The notes beneath the pieces are model-generated. The model was not told the DNA's origin and did not search any database. It saw only the letters and a list, made by a program, of their open reading frames with translations. From assembly GCA_902463235.1 (NCBI GenBank), contig CABQER010000012.1, forward strand, positions 1 through 28,396: DNA of 28,396 nucleotides, read 5' to 3'. The position numbers and the translations under genes were made by a program. The stretch is from an uncultured Faecalibacterium sp. (GTDB lineage Bacteria > Bacillota > Clostridia > Oscillospirales > Ruminococcaceae). Positions 8,148-14,936 of this stretch are shown here, piece after piece; position 1 is the stretch's first letter, and each line of letters begins with the position of its first letter.

Positions 8148-8178
8148 AGTATACACCTTCCGGCAGGGGGAAGGTCAA
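8148..8178 (-). promoter_or_regulatory. MerR/CueR-type promoter-operator of the ABC exporter
   Basis: Read on the minus strand: -35 TTGACC (8173-8178) and -10 TATACT (8148-8153) are separated by 19 bp, which is too long for a normal sigma-70/sigma-A promoter. The spacer region holds a perfect dyad, ACCTTCC (8155-8161) and GGAAGGT (8169-8175), with a 7-nt centre. The same 7-7-7 layout and half-site are known for CueR sites such as the E. coli copA promoter. MerR-family activators act by untwisting such long spacers. No merR-like gene is in the window, so the regulator would act in trans. Confidence 0.75.
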
Positions 8179-8196
8179 GCATTTCTCCGTTTTTTC

Positions 8197-8225
8197 TTGC
8201 GTTTTGTATGGGGCTGTGCTATACT
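8197..8225 (+). promoter_or_regulatory. Promoter of the cobalamin riboswitch and cbiK
   Basis: TATACT at 8220-8225 is preceded by TGC (extended -10, TGn). TTGCGT at 8197-8202 stands 17 bp upstream as a weak -35. The predicted start near 8232 is shortly before the first riboswitch stem. The divergent exporter promoter is only 19 bp away. Confidence 0.65.
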
Positions 8226-8249
8226 TTTTGTCGAACTGAACAGAAAACA

Positions 8250-8480
8250 GCAGGTGCGTTCCGTCACTTTGCCTCACCGGGCAGCGGCAGGAACGTTAAA
8301 AGGGAAGCGGGTGTCAATCCCGCACGATCTCGTCACTGTGATAAGGGAGTCCACTGTCAGGGTGCTTTTGCACCGGTCACTGAGCCATCCGGCTTGGGAA
8401 GGCGGCAGCGGGCGTTGATCTTTCAGTCAGGAAACCTGCCCGCTGTTGGTACCGGGGCTTTGCCGCCCCAGATCACGAGG
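8250..8480 (+). ncRNA. Cobalamin riboswitch aptamer
   Basis: Conserved pieces occur in the expected order. GCGTTCC/GGAACGT closes the first stem (about 8256-8262 and 8290-8296). Then come AAAAGGGAA (8298-8306), a CACTGTGATAAGG segment (from 8334), GGGAAGGC (8396-8403), and the highly conserved B12 box AGTCAGGAAACCTGCC (8425-8440). CAGCGGGC (8405-8412) pairs with GCCCGCTG (8438-8445). A following hairpin with GGGGC/GCCCC (8454-8470) would provide the kissing loop. It binds cobalamin, probably the adenosyl form, and represses downstream genes when the vitamin is plentiful. The exact 5' and 3' limits and the subclass (I or II) were not resolved. Confidence 0.95.
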
Positions 8481-8509
8481 AATTGGTTGTACCAAAAAGC
8501 CTGTAAGAT

Positions 8510-8558
8510 ACGGGGTCTTTTTGCTTTGCCATTTCGCAAGCAGAAGACCCCGTTTTTT
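8510..8558 (+). terminator. Riboswitch-controlled intrinsic terminator
   Basis: ACGGGGTCTT (8510-8519) pairs with AAGACCCCGT (8544-8553), further supported by GCTT/AAGC pairing inside the loop, and six T's follow (8553-8558). An alternative 7-bp pairing, CAAAAAG (8493-8499) with CTTTTTG (8517-8523), overlaps the left arm and could act as antiterminator. This makes the control most likely transcriptional attenuation. 8559-8626 is plain leader with AAGGA before the cbiK ATG. Confidence 0.85.
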
Positions 8559-8626
8559 GCAGATCCACTTTCCTGTACCCTTCTGTTCGGCGCCGTATTT
8601 TACCCATATCAGGAAAGGAAAACAAG

Positions 8627-9862
8627 ATGAAAAAACGCAACATCCGCAAAACGGCGGCCGCTCTGACCGCTCTGGCTCTGTGCGCCGGTGTACTGACCGG
8701 CTGCGGCGGGGCTGCCTCCAGCACGGCTTCCTCTGTTGCTGCCAGTTCTGCCGCCAGCAGCGAGACCACCAGTGCAGACGCCGACGCGCTGGCTGCACAA
8801 AACGTGGCAGACCTGATCGACGCCATCTATGTGCAGCAGCGCACCGACGACACCGACGCCCAGTGCGAAGCCGCAAAGGCCGCTTGGGACGCTTTGACCG
8901 ATGCCCAGAAGGAGCTGGTGGAGGGCGAAAACGCCGACCCCGACTACTTTGGCCGCGACACCGGCGATGCCTCCAAGGACGATGCCCGCAACGCCGATGA
9001 GATCGGCGAAAACGAGCTGCTGGTGGTGTCCTTCGGCACCTCCTTCAACGACAGCCGCGCTGCTGACATCAAGGGCATCGAGGATGCCCTGCAGGCCGCC
9101 TACCCCGACTGGAGCGTGCGCCGCGCCTTTACCGCACAGATCATCATCAACCATGTGCAGGCACGCGATGGCGAAAAGATCGACAATATGCAGCAGGCAC
9201 TGGACCGCGCTGTGGCAAACGGCGTGAAGAACCTGATCGTGCAGCCCACCCATCTGATGCACGGTGCCGAGTATGACGAGATGAACGAGATGCTGGACCA
9301 GTACCGCGACAAGTTTGAGAGCGTTGCTGTGGCCGAGCCCCTGCTGGGCGAGGTCGGTGCCGATGCCTCCGTCATCAATGCTGACAAGGAAGCCGTTGCC
9401 AAGGCCGTTACCGCTGCCGCTGTGAAGGAAGCCGGTTACGAGAGCGCCGCTGCTGCCGCTGCCGATAAGACTGCTTTCGTCTTTATGGGTCACGGCACTA
9501 GCCACACCGCCAAGGTGAGCTACAGCCAGATGCAGACCACCATGCAGACCTTGGGCTACGACAACGTATTCATCGGCACGGTGGAGGGCGAGCCCGAGGA
9601 CACCTCCTGCGAGGCCGTCATCGAGGCCGTGAAGGCTGCCGGTTACACCAAGGTCATCCTGCGCCCGCTGATGGTGGTGGCAGGCGACCACGCCAACAAC
9701 GACATGGCCGGTGAGGACGCCGACAGCTGGCTGAGCCAGTTTACCGCCGCAGGCTGCTTTGAAAATGTGGACTGCCAGATCTCCGGTCTGGGCCGCATTG
9801 CAGATATCCAGCAGCTGTACATTGCACATACCAAGGCCGCTATGGATCTTCTGAACGGCTAA
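8627..9862 (+). CDS. cbiK: Lipid-anchored CbiK-type sirohydrochlorin cobaltochelatase
   Basis: 411 aa. Residues 1-26 form a lipoprotein signal with lipobox LTGC (Cys26), followed by a Ser/Ala linker. Residues about 54-100 (LIDAIYVQ ... WDALTDAQKELVEG) look like the small helical spacer module common in clostridial surface proteins. From about 130 on comes the CbiK chelatase domain: VVSFGTSFNDSR (133-144), QPTHLMHGAEY (206-216, with Glu215), MGHGTSH (287-293) and VVAGDHANNDMAGED (350-364). His289 and His355 should be the metal-site histidines of CbiK. Family reaction: insertion of Co2+ into sirohydrochlorin, the entry step of anaerobic cobalamin synthesis. An exported form is unusual because the substrate is made in the cytosol; Desulfovibrio CbiK-P is a known periplasmic relative. 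It could therefore serve uptake or storage rather than synthesis. Directly under riboswitch control; terminator follows at 9871. Confidence 0.9.
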   Translation: MKKRNIRKTAAALTALALCAGVLTGCGGAASSTASSVAASSAASSETTSADADALAAQNVADLIDAIYVQQRTDDTDAQCEAAKAAWDALTDAQKELVEGENADPDYFGRDTGDASKDDARNADEIGENELLVVSFGTSFNDSRAADIKGIEDALQAAYPDWSVRRAFTAQIIINHVQARDGEKIDNMQQALDRAVANGVKNLIVQPTHLMHGAEYDEMNEMLDQYRDKFESVAVAEPLLGEVGADASVINADKEAVAKAVTAAAVKEAGYESAAAAAADKTAFVFMGHGTSHTAKVSYSQMQTTMQTLGYDNVFIGTVEGEPEDTSCEAVIEAVKAAGYTKVILRPLMVVAGDHANNDMAGEDADSWLSQFTAAGCFENVDCQISGLGRIADIQQLYIAHTKAAMDLLNG

Positions 9863-9870
9863 TGGATTCA

Positions 9871-9915
9871 GAAGCCCTCTCCGGCGCTGCCCTGCACACG
9901 GAGAGGGCTTCTTTT
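9871..9915 (+). terminator. Intrinsic terminator between cbiK and the rest of the locus
   Basis: Perfect 13-bp stem GAAGCCCTCTCCG (9871-9883) / CGGAGAGGGCTTC (9899-9911) with a 15-nt loop, then TTTTA. The short T-run suggests partial termination, which would lower expression of the downstream genes relative to cbiK. Confidence 0.75.
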
Positions 9916-10005
9916 ATGGGCGCATTCCCCGCACGAGGAGAAAGCGCCCCTACCCCGGACAGCCAAGCTCCGGGCCAAAATTTATGATACTGAGGTATTT
10001 ATTTT
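9916..10005 (+). promoter_or_regulatory. Short gap with inverted repeats and possible promoter before the second lipoprotein gene
   Basis: GGGCGC (9918-9923) and GCGCCC (9944-9949) form an inverted repeat; a CCGGA/TCCGG pair follows at about 9956-9973. TATGAT at 9983-9988 is a fair -10 but has no recognisable -35 at 17 bp. GAGGT at 9992-9996 is 9 nt before the ATG at 10006. No second riboswitch is visible here. Confidence 0.35.
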
Positions 10006-10845
10006 ATGCGCTGCAAACAGTTTATTACCGTTTCTCTGGCCGGTGTGGTGCTGGCCGCTTCTCTGGCAGGCTGCGGCGGGGCTGCTCCCGCTTCTTCCGC
10101 TGCGGCAAGCTCTGTGGCTGCTTCCTCCATAGTGGCTTCCTCCACCGCTGCCGTTGCCGCTCTGCCGGACGGCGTATACACCGCCGACTTTGAGACCGAC
10201 AGCAGTATGTTCCACCCCAATGAAGCCTGCAACGGCAAGGGCACCCTGACCGTGGAAAACGGCGTGATGACCTTCCACGTCAGTCTGGCCTCCAAAAAGA
10301 TCGTGAACCTCTACCCCGGCCTTGCTGCCGATGCCGAGGCCAACAAGACCGCATGGCTCATCCCTACCGTGGACACCGTCACCTACGCCGACGGCACCAC
10401 CGAGGAGGTGTACGGCTATGATATCCCGGTGGAAGCGCTGGACACCGATTTCCAACTGGCACTGCTGGGCACCAAGGGCAAGTGGTACGACCACATTGTC
10501 AGCGTGCGCAATGCCGAGCCTAAGACTGCCGCCGAGACCCCCGCAGACGGCAGCTACACCGCTGCCGTGGTGCTGGAGGGCGGCTCCGGGCGTTCCACCG
10601 TAGAAAGCCCCGCTGCCCTGACTGTAGCCGACGGCAAGATGACCGCTACCATCGTGTGGAGCAGCCCCAACTACGACTACATGATCGTGGACGGCGAAAA
10701 GTATCTGCCCACCAACACCGAGGGCAATTCCACCTTTGAGATCCCCGTGGCTGCGCTGGACACCCCGCTGGCTGTTACCGCCGACACCGTGGCCATGAGC
10801 AAGCCCCACGAGATCGAATACACTCTGACCTTTACCTTGGAGTAA
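10006..10845 (+). CDS. Lipoprotein with two tandem beta-rich domains, possible tetrapyrrole/corrinoid-binding partner
   Basis: 279 aa. Signal peptide with lipobox LAGC (Cys23) and a Ser/Ala linker to about residue 52. Two similar domains follow. Domain 1 (about 55-168): DGVYTADF ... GKGTLTVENGVMTFHVSL ... YGYDIPVEALDTDFQL. Domain 2 (about 181-279): DGSYTAAV ... SPAALTVADGKMTATIVW, then SPNYDYMIVDGEKYL, STFEIPVAALDTPLAV and a closing HEIEYTLTF. The repeated pattern (DG-Y-A..., L-V-(D/E)NG-M-(T)..., (D/E)IPV-ALDT) shows internal duplication. The beta-strand pattern recalls NEAT/Shp-like haem-binding modules, but no firm family assignment can be made by eye. It lies between an exported CbiK and an Fe-siderophore/B12-type ABC importer, so a cell-surface ligand-capture role is plausible. 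The next gene starts 6 nt downstream. Confidence 0.72.
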   Translation: MRCKQFITVSLAGVVLAASLAGCGGAAPASSAAASSVAASSIVASSTAAVAALPDGVYTADFETDSSMFHPNEACNGKGTLTVENGVMTFHVSLASKKIVNLYPGLAADAEANKTAWLIPTVDTVTYADGTTEEVYGYDIPVEALDTDFQLALLGTKGKWYDHIVSVRNAEPKTAAETPADGSYTAAVVLEGGSGRSTVESPAALTVADGKMTATIVWSSPNYDYMIVDGEKYLPTNTEGNSTFEIPVAALDTPLAVTADTVAMSKPHEIEYTLTFTLE

Positions 10846-10851
10846 CCTTTC

Positions 10852-11994
10852 ATGAAGCTGACCCGCGCTCAATTTTTAAAGGCACTGCCCGCTGCCGCGC
10901 TGGCACTTGCCGGCTGCGCCGCGGCACCCACCGCCCCCGCCGATACCGATGAACTGGTGTTTGACCATGCCTACCCGCTGGACTACGCCACCCAGTTCAC
11001 CGCCGACTGCTATGCGGACGGCTCTACCCTGCTGACCATCCCGGACACACAGGCAAAGTTCCTTGTGCGACCAGAGGGCGCTGCTACTCTGCGCACCGTG
11101 CCCGCCGGGGTGACCGTGCTGCAGCAGCCGGTGCAGAACATCTATCTGGTGTCCACCTCTGCCATGGACTTATTTCTTCATCTGGATGCGTTGGACAGCA
11201 TCGCCCTTTCCGGTACTCGCGCCGAGGGCTGGTATCTGGACGAGGCCAAGCAGGCCATGCAGTCTGGGCACATTGCCTACGCGGGCAAGTACAGCGCCCC
11301 GGACTACGAGCGCATCCTGACCGCAGAATGCGGCCTTGCGGTGGAAAATACCATGATCTACCACACCCCGGAGGTGAAGGAGCAGCTGGAGCGGTTCGGC
11401 ATTCCGGTGCTGGTGGAGCGTTCCAGCTACGAGAGCAGCCCGCTGGCGCGGATGGAATGGATCAAGCTGTATGGCATCTTGCTGGGCAAAGAAACCCTTG
11501 CCGAGGAGGTGTTCGCCCGGCAGGCGCAGCGCATTGCGCCGCTGCTGGAGCAACCCTCTACCGGCAAACGCTGCGCGTTTTTCTCCATTACATCAAGCGG
11601 CCTTGCCACTGTGCGCAAAAGTGGAGACTATGTGGCGCAGATGATCGGCATGGCCGGGGGCGAATATGTTTTTGCAGACCTTGCCGACAGTGGCAACAGT
11701 CTTTCTACGATGAATATCCCATTGGAGGATCTTTACGCCGGGGTCAAGGACGCCGATGTGCTCATCTATAACGGCACCATCGAGGGCACCATCTCCACAA
11801 AAGAAGAGTTGCTTGCCCGCTGCGCGTTGCTGGCAGAGTGCAAGGCGGTGCAAAATGGGGACATCTGGTGCACCACACCCAGCTTTTTCCAGCAGAGCAT
11901 GGCGCTGGCAGACTTTATGCTGGATCTCCACGCCGTTTTCACCGGGAAAGCTGCCGACCCGGATACTCTGCATTTTTTGACCAGAATCACCTGA
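10852..11994 (+). CDS. ABC transporter substrate-binding lipoprotein, BtuF/FepB-like
   Basis: 380 aa. N-terminal signal with lipobox LAGC (Cys22). The body has the layout of class III (helical-backbone) binding proteins for cobalamin, haem or siderophores. Examples are QPVQNIYLVSTSAMDLFLHLDALDSIALSGT (about 92-122), YAGKYSAPDYERILTAECGLAVENTMI, the connecting helix region PLARMEWIKLYGILLGKETLAEEVF, and GGEYVFADL near the C-terminal lobe. It should deliver a ligand to the permease encoded next (10-nt gap). Neighbours argue for a corrinoid or a precursor; iron chelates cannot be excluded. A GGAG just upstream, inside the end of the preceding gene, probably serves as ribosome-binding site. Confidence 0.87.
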   Translation: MKLTRAQFLKALPAAALALAGCAAAPTAPADTDELVFDHAYPLDYATQFTADCYADGSTLLTIPDTQAKFLVRPEGAATLRTVPAGVTVLQQPVQNIYLVSTSAMDLFLHLDALDSIALSGTRAEGWYLDEAKQAMQSGHIAYAGKYSAPDYERILTAECGLAVENTMIYHTPEVKEQLERFGIPVLVERSSYESSPLARMEWIKLYGILLGKETLAEEVFARQAQRIAPLLEQPSTGKRCAFFSITSSGLATVRKSGDYVAQMIGMAGGEYVFADLADSGNSLSTMNIPLEDLYAGVKDADVLIYNGTIEGTISTKEELLARCALLAECKAVQNGDIWCTTPSFFQQSMALADFMLDLHAVFTGKAADPDTLHFLTRIT

Positions 11995-12004
11995 GGAGCC
12001 GCTT

Positions 12005-13021
12005 ATGACCAGCCGCAAACGCCTTGTTTTTTCCTATTGCAGCCTTGCCCTGCTGCTGGCAGTGCTGTTTGCCGTGAGCCTGTTCTGGGGCAGCGTTGCG
12101 CTTACCCCGCAGGCTGTGCTTGCCGCCCTGACCGGCCGCGGACAGGATGCGCTGAGCGTAGGCATCATCACCCAGCTGCGCCTGCCCCGCGCGGTGATGG
12201 CCGCGCTGCTGGGCGCTGCACTCTCGGCGGCAGGCTACTTGTTGCAGACCTTTTTTGCAAACCCCATTGCCGGACCCTTTGTCATGGGCATTTCCAGCGG
12301 AGCAAAGCTGGCGGTGGCGTTGGTGATGGTGCTTTTTTTGAACTACGGTCTGCTGACCAGCTCTGCCGTGCTGATCCTTGCAGCCTTTGCGGGCGCTATG
12401 GCGGCTATGGCCTTTGTGCTGGCCGCTGCCCGCCGGGTGCAGCGCATGAGCATCCTTGTAATATGCGGCGTGATGATTGGTTACATCTGCTCTGCCATCA
12501 CCGAGTTTGTGGTGGCCTTTGCACAGGACAGCAGCATCGTTAACCTGCACAACTGGTCACAGGGCAGCTTTTCCGGCATGACGTGGGGCAACGTACGCAC
12601 GGCAGCGCTGGTGGTACTGCCCGCGTTGGCGGCAGCCTTCTGCCTTGCCAAACCCATGGCGGCATACCAGATGGGTGAAGCCTACGCCCGCAGTGTGGGC
12701 GTGGATGTGCGGCGGTTTTCCCGGCTTTTGGTGCTACTTTCCAGCCTGCTAGCCGCCTGTGTTACCGCCTTTGCGGGGCCCATCTCCTTTGTGGGCATCG
12801 CGGTGCCGCACCTTGTCAAGCAGCTGCTGGGCAGTGCCCGCCCGCTGTATGTGCTGCCGGGTTGCTGCTTGGGCGGGGCGGCGTTCTGCCTGTTGTGTGA
12901 TTTAATTGCCCGCAGCCTGTTTGCGCCCATGGAACTTTCCATCAGTGCAGTCACCGCTGTATTTGGTGCACCGGTGGTCATTGGGCTGCTGCTGCGCCGC
13001 AACCGGGAGGATGTGCGATGA
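12005..13021 (+). CDS. FecCD/BtuC-type ABC importer permease
   Basis: 338 aa, typical for the family (about 330). The hallmark region TQLRLPRAVMAALLGAAL (57-74) followed by SAAGYLLQTFFANPIAGPF and MGISSGA matches BtuC/FecC/FhuB permeases of type II importers, which have ten membrane spans per subunit. The later segment ITEFVVAFAQDSSIVNLHNW and the stretch FAGPISFVGIAVPHLVKQLLG contain the family's C-terminal signature including the coupling helix. It forms the channel for the ligand bound by the upstream lipoprotein. The stop overlaps the next ATG by 4 nt, coupling it to its ATPase partner. Confidence 0.93.
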   Translation: MTSRKRLVFSYCSLALLLAVLFAVSLFWGSVALTPQAVLAALTGRGQDALSVGIITQLRLPRAVMAALLGAALSAAGYLLQTFFANPIAGPFVMGISSGAKLAVALVMVLFLNYGLLTSSAVLILAAFAGAMAAMAFVLAAARRVQRMSILVICGVMIGYICSAITEFVVAFAQDSSIVNLHNWSQGSFSGMTWGNVRTAALVVLPALAAAFCLAKPMAAYQMGEAYARSVGVDVRRFSRLLVLLSSLLAACVTAFAGPISFVGIAVPHLVKQLLGSARPLYVLPGCCLGGAAFCLLCDLIARSLFAPMELSISAVTAVFGAPVVIGLLLRRNREDVR

Positions 13022-14931
13022 AGTACTCTGTTGAAGCCAAATCACTTGCCATCGGCTACGGCAAAGCTGCCCTTGCGCGGGATATTGCGCTGGGCGCTGC
13101 CAAGGGGCAGGTGCTGGCACTCATCGGCCCGAACGGCGCAGGCAAATCCACCCTGCTCAAAACCTTGGCCGGGCAGCTGACGCCCTTAGGCGGCGCGGTG
13201 CTGCTGGACGGACAGGAGCTTGCCCGCATTCCCGGCAATGCCCGGGCGCAAAAGCTGGCGCTGATGCTGCCCCACACTCGCCGCACCGAGCTGACTACCT
13301 GCTTTGAGTTTGCGGCGGCGGGGCGTATCCCCTACACCGGGCGGCTGGGCATCCTTTCTGCCGAGGACAGAAAACAGGTACAAAGTGCGCTGGAACTGGT
13401 GGGCGCGGCGCATTTGGCCGACCGGGACTTCAACTGCGTCAGCGACGGGCAGCGGCAGCGCATTCTACTGGCGCGGGCGGTCTGTCAGCAGCCGCAGGTA
13501 CTTTTGCTGGATGAGCCCACGTCATTTTTAGATGTAAAAGGCAAGATAGAGCTGCTGACCATCCTGCAAAAACTGGCGCATGAGCAGCAGCTTGCGGTCA
13601 TCGTCACCCTGCACGAGCTGGACATGGCACAGAAGATCGCGGACGCGGTAGTTTGCGTTTCGCCGCACGGCGTCTCCGCCCCCATGCCCCCGGCGCAGGC
13701 CTTTGCCCGGGAAAACATCAAGGCGCTCTACGCCCTGACTGAGGAACAGTACAGCGCTGTTTTTGACCCACCGAAGCCGAAAAAGCCTCAATTTGAGCAC
13801 TATGTGCGCAGCGGGCAGAAGCTGCTGCGCTGCGGCTACACCACCGGCACCTGCGCGGCGCTGGCCGCTGCCGGGGCTGCCCGGCTGCTGCTGACCGGCA
13901 CTGCGCCGGAAACAGTCGCTCTGCGCACGCCAAAAGGCATCGTGGTGGAGGTTGCCCCCCTGTTCTGCCGCGCTGCTGCCGAGGGCGCGGAATGCGCCAT
14001 CGAAAAGGACGGCGGTGACGACGTGGACGTGACCACCGGCCTGCCGGTGACTGCCACGGTGATGTTGCTGCCCGACACGCCGGAGGTGCGCATTACCGGC
14101 GGCGCAGGGGTTGGCCGGGTGACAAAGCCCGGGCTGGATCAACCGGTCGGGCAAGCCGCCATCAACCATGTGCCCCGGCAGATGATCACCGAGGCGCTGC
14201 GCCGGGAGGCAGAAGCCGCCTGTTACCCCGGCGGCTTTGCCGTGACCATCTCCATCCCCGGCGGCGAGGAGGTAGCCCGGCGCACCTTCAACCCCCATAT
14301 CGGGGTTGAGGGCGGGCTGTCGGTGCTGGGCACCAGTGGTATCGTAGAGCCTATGAGCCAGCAGGCCATTCTGGACACCATCCAGTTGGAGATGAATCAG
14401 GCGGCGCTGCGGACAAAAGACCACCGGCGGCTCATCCTTGCCCCGGGCAACTACGGGCTGGACTATCTGCACGAAGCCTACCCGCAGTTTGCCGCCATCC
14501 CGGTGGTCAAAACGTCCAACTTTATCGGAGATACGCTGGATATGGCAGCGGCGGCGCACTTTGAACAGGTACTGCTGGTGGGGCATATCGGCAAGCTGTG
14601 CAAGCTGGCGGGCGGCATTATGAACACCCACTCCCACACGGCAGACTGCCGCACGGAGCTGTTCTGCACCCACGCCGCCCTGTGCGGTGCTGACCGGGAG
14701 GTTTGCACCGCGCTGTACAATGCAGCCACCACGGATGCCTGTCTGGAAATTCTGGATGCTGCCGGGCTGCGGGAGCCGGTGCTGCAAAGCCTGCTTGCCG
14801 CCATCCAGCTGCATCTCGACCGCCGTGCGGGCGGGGCATTCCGGGTGGGCGCGGTGCTGTTTTCAAACCAGCACGGCCCACTGGGACAGACCGAAACTGC
14901 CGCCCGCCTGCTGAACGAATGGAAGGAGTAA
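13018..14931 (+). CDS. cbiD: Fusion: BtuD-like ABC ATPase plus CbiD (cobalt-precorrin-5B C1-methyltransferase)
   Basis: 637 aa in one uninterrupted frame. Residues 1 to about 250 are a complete importer ATPase: Walker A GPNGAGKST (37-45), signature VSDGQRQR (141-148, replacing LSGGQ), Walker B LLLDEP (162-167), H-loop His199. After a Pro/Lys-rich linker (about 250-262), residues 268-637 are a full CbiD: LRCGYTTGTCAALAAAGAA (270-288), GDDVDVTTGLPV, GVGRVTKPGLDQPVG, FNPHIGVEGGLSVLGTSGIVEPMS and VLLVGHIGKLCKLAGGIMNTHS. CbiD methylates C1 of cobalt-precorrin-5B with SAM. The fusion joins the ATPase of the adjacent importer to a cytosolic ring-methylation enzyme. No stop or frameshift separates the halves, and no internal start with a good ribosome-binding site was noticed at the junction. 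The stop overlaps the cbiF start region (TAATG). Confidence 0.93.
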   Translation: MKYSVEAKSLAIGYGKAALARDIALGAAKGQVLALIGPNGAGKSTLLKTLAGQLTPLGGAVLLDGQELARIPGNARAQKLALMLPHTRRTELTTCFEFAAAGRIPYTGRLGILSAEDRKQVQSALELVGAAHLADRDFNCVSDGQRQRILLARAVCQQPQVLLLDEPTSFLDVKGKIELLTILQKLAHEQQLAVIVTLHELDMAQKIADAVVCVSPHGVSAPMPPAQAFARENIKALYALTEEQYSAVFDPPKPKKPQFEHYVRSGQKLLRCGYTTGTCAALAAAGAARLLLTGTAPETVALRTPKGIVVEVAPLFCRAAAEGAECAIEKDGGDDVDVTTGLPVTATVMLLPDTPEVRITGGAGVGRVTKPGLDQPVGQAAINHVPRQMITEALRREAEAACYPGGFAVTISIPGGEEVARRTFNPHIGVEGGLSVLGTSGIVEPMSQQAILDTIQLEMNQAALRTKDHRRLILAPGNYGLDYLHEAYPQFAAIPVVKTSNFIGDTLDMAAAAHFEQVLLVGHIGKLCKLAGGIMNTHSHTADCRTELFCTHAALCGADREVCTALYNAATTDACLEILDAAGLREPVLQSLLAAIQLHLDRRAGGAFRVGAVLFSNQHGPLGQTETAARLLNEWKE

Positions 14932-14936
14932 TGCAC

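Noticed and set aside
8197..8630. Small plus-strand frames (starting at 8197 and 8208) over the riboswitch
   Set aside because: They coincide with the conserved structured RNA and its terminator; no protein similarity.
8609..9829. 406-codon minus-strand frame opposite cbiK
   Set aside because: Low-complexity Gly/His/Val-rich translation mirrors the cbiK codons; cbiK has all chelatase motifs and a proper start.
13528..14814. 428-codon minus-strand frame opposite the CbiD part
   Set aside because: No known domain and fully antisense to conserved CbiD sequence.
14703..14936. Upstream extension of cbiF inside cbiD
   Set aside because: The first 78 codons have no tetrapyrrole methylase features; GAGPG must lie close to the N-terminus, and a good ribosome-binding site precedes 14937.
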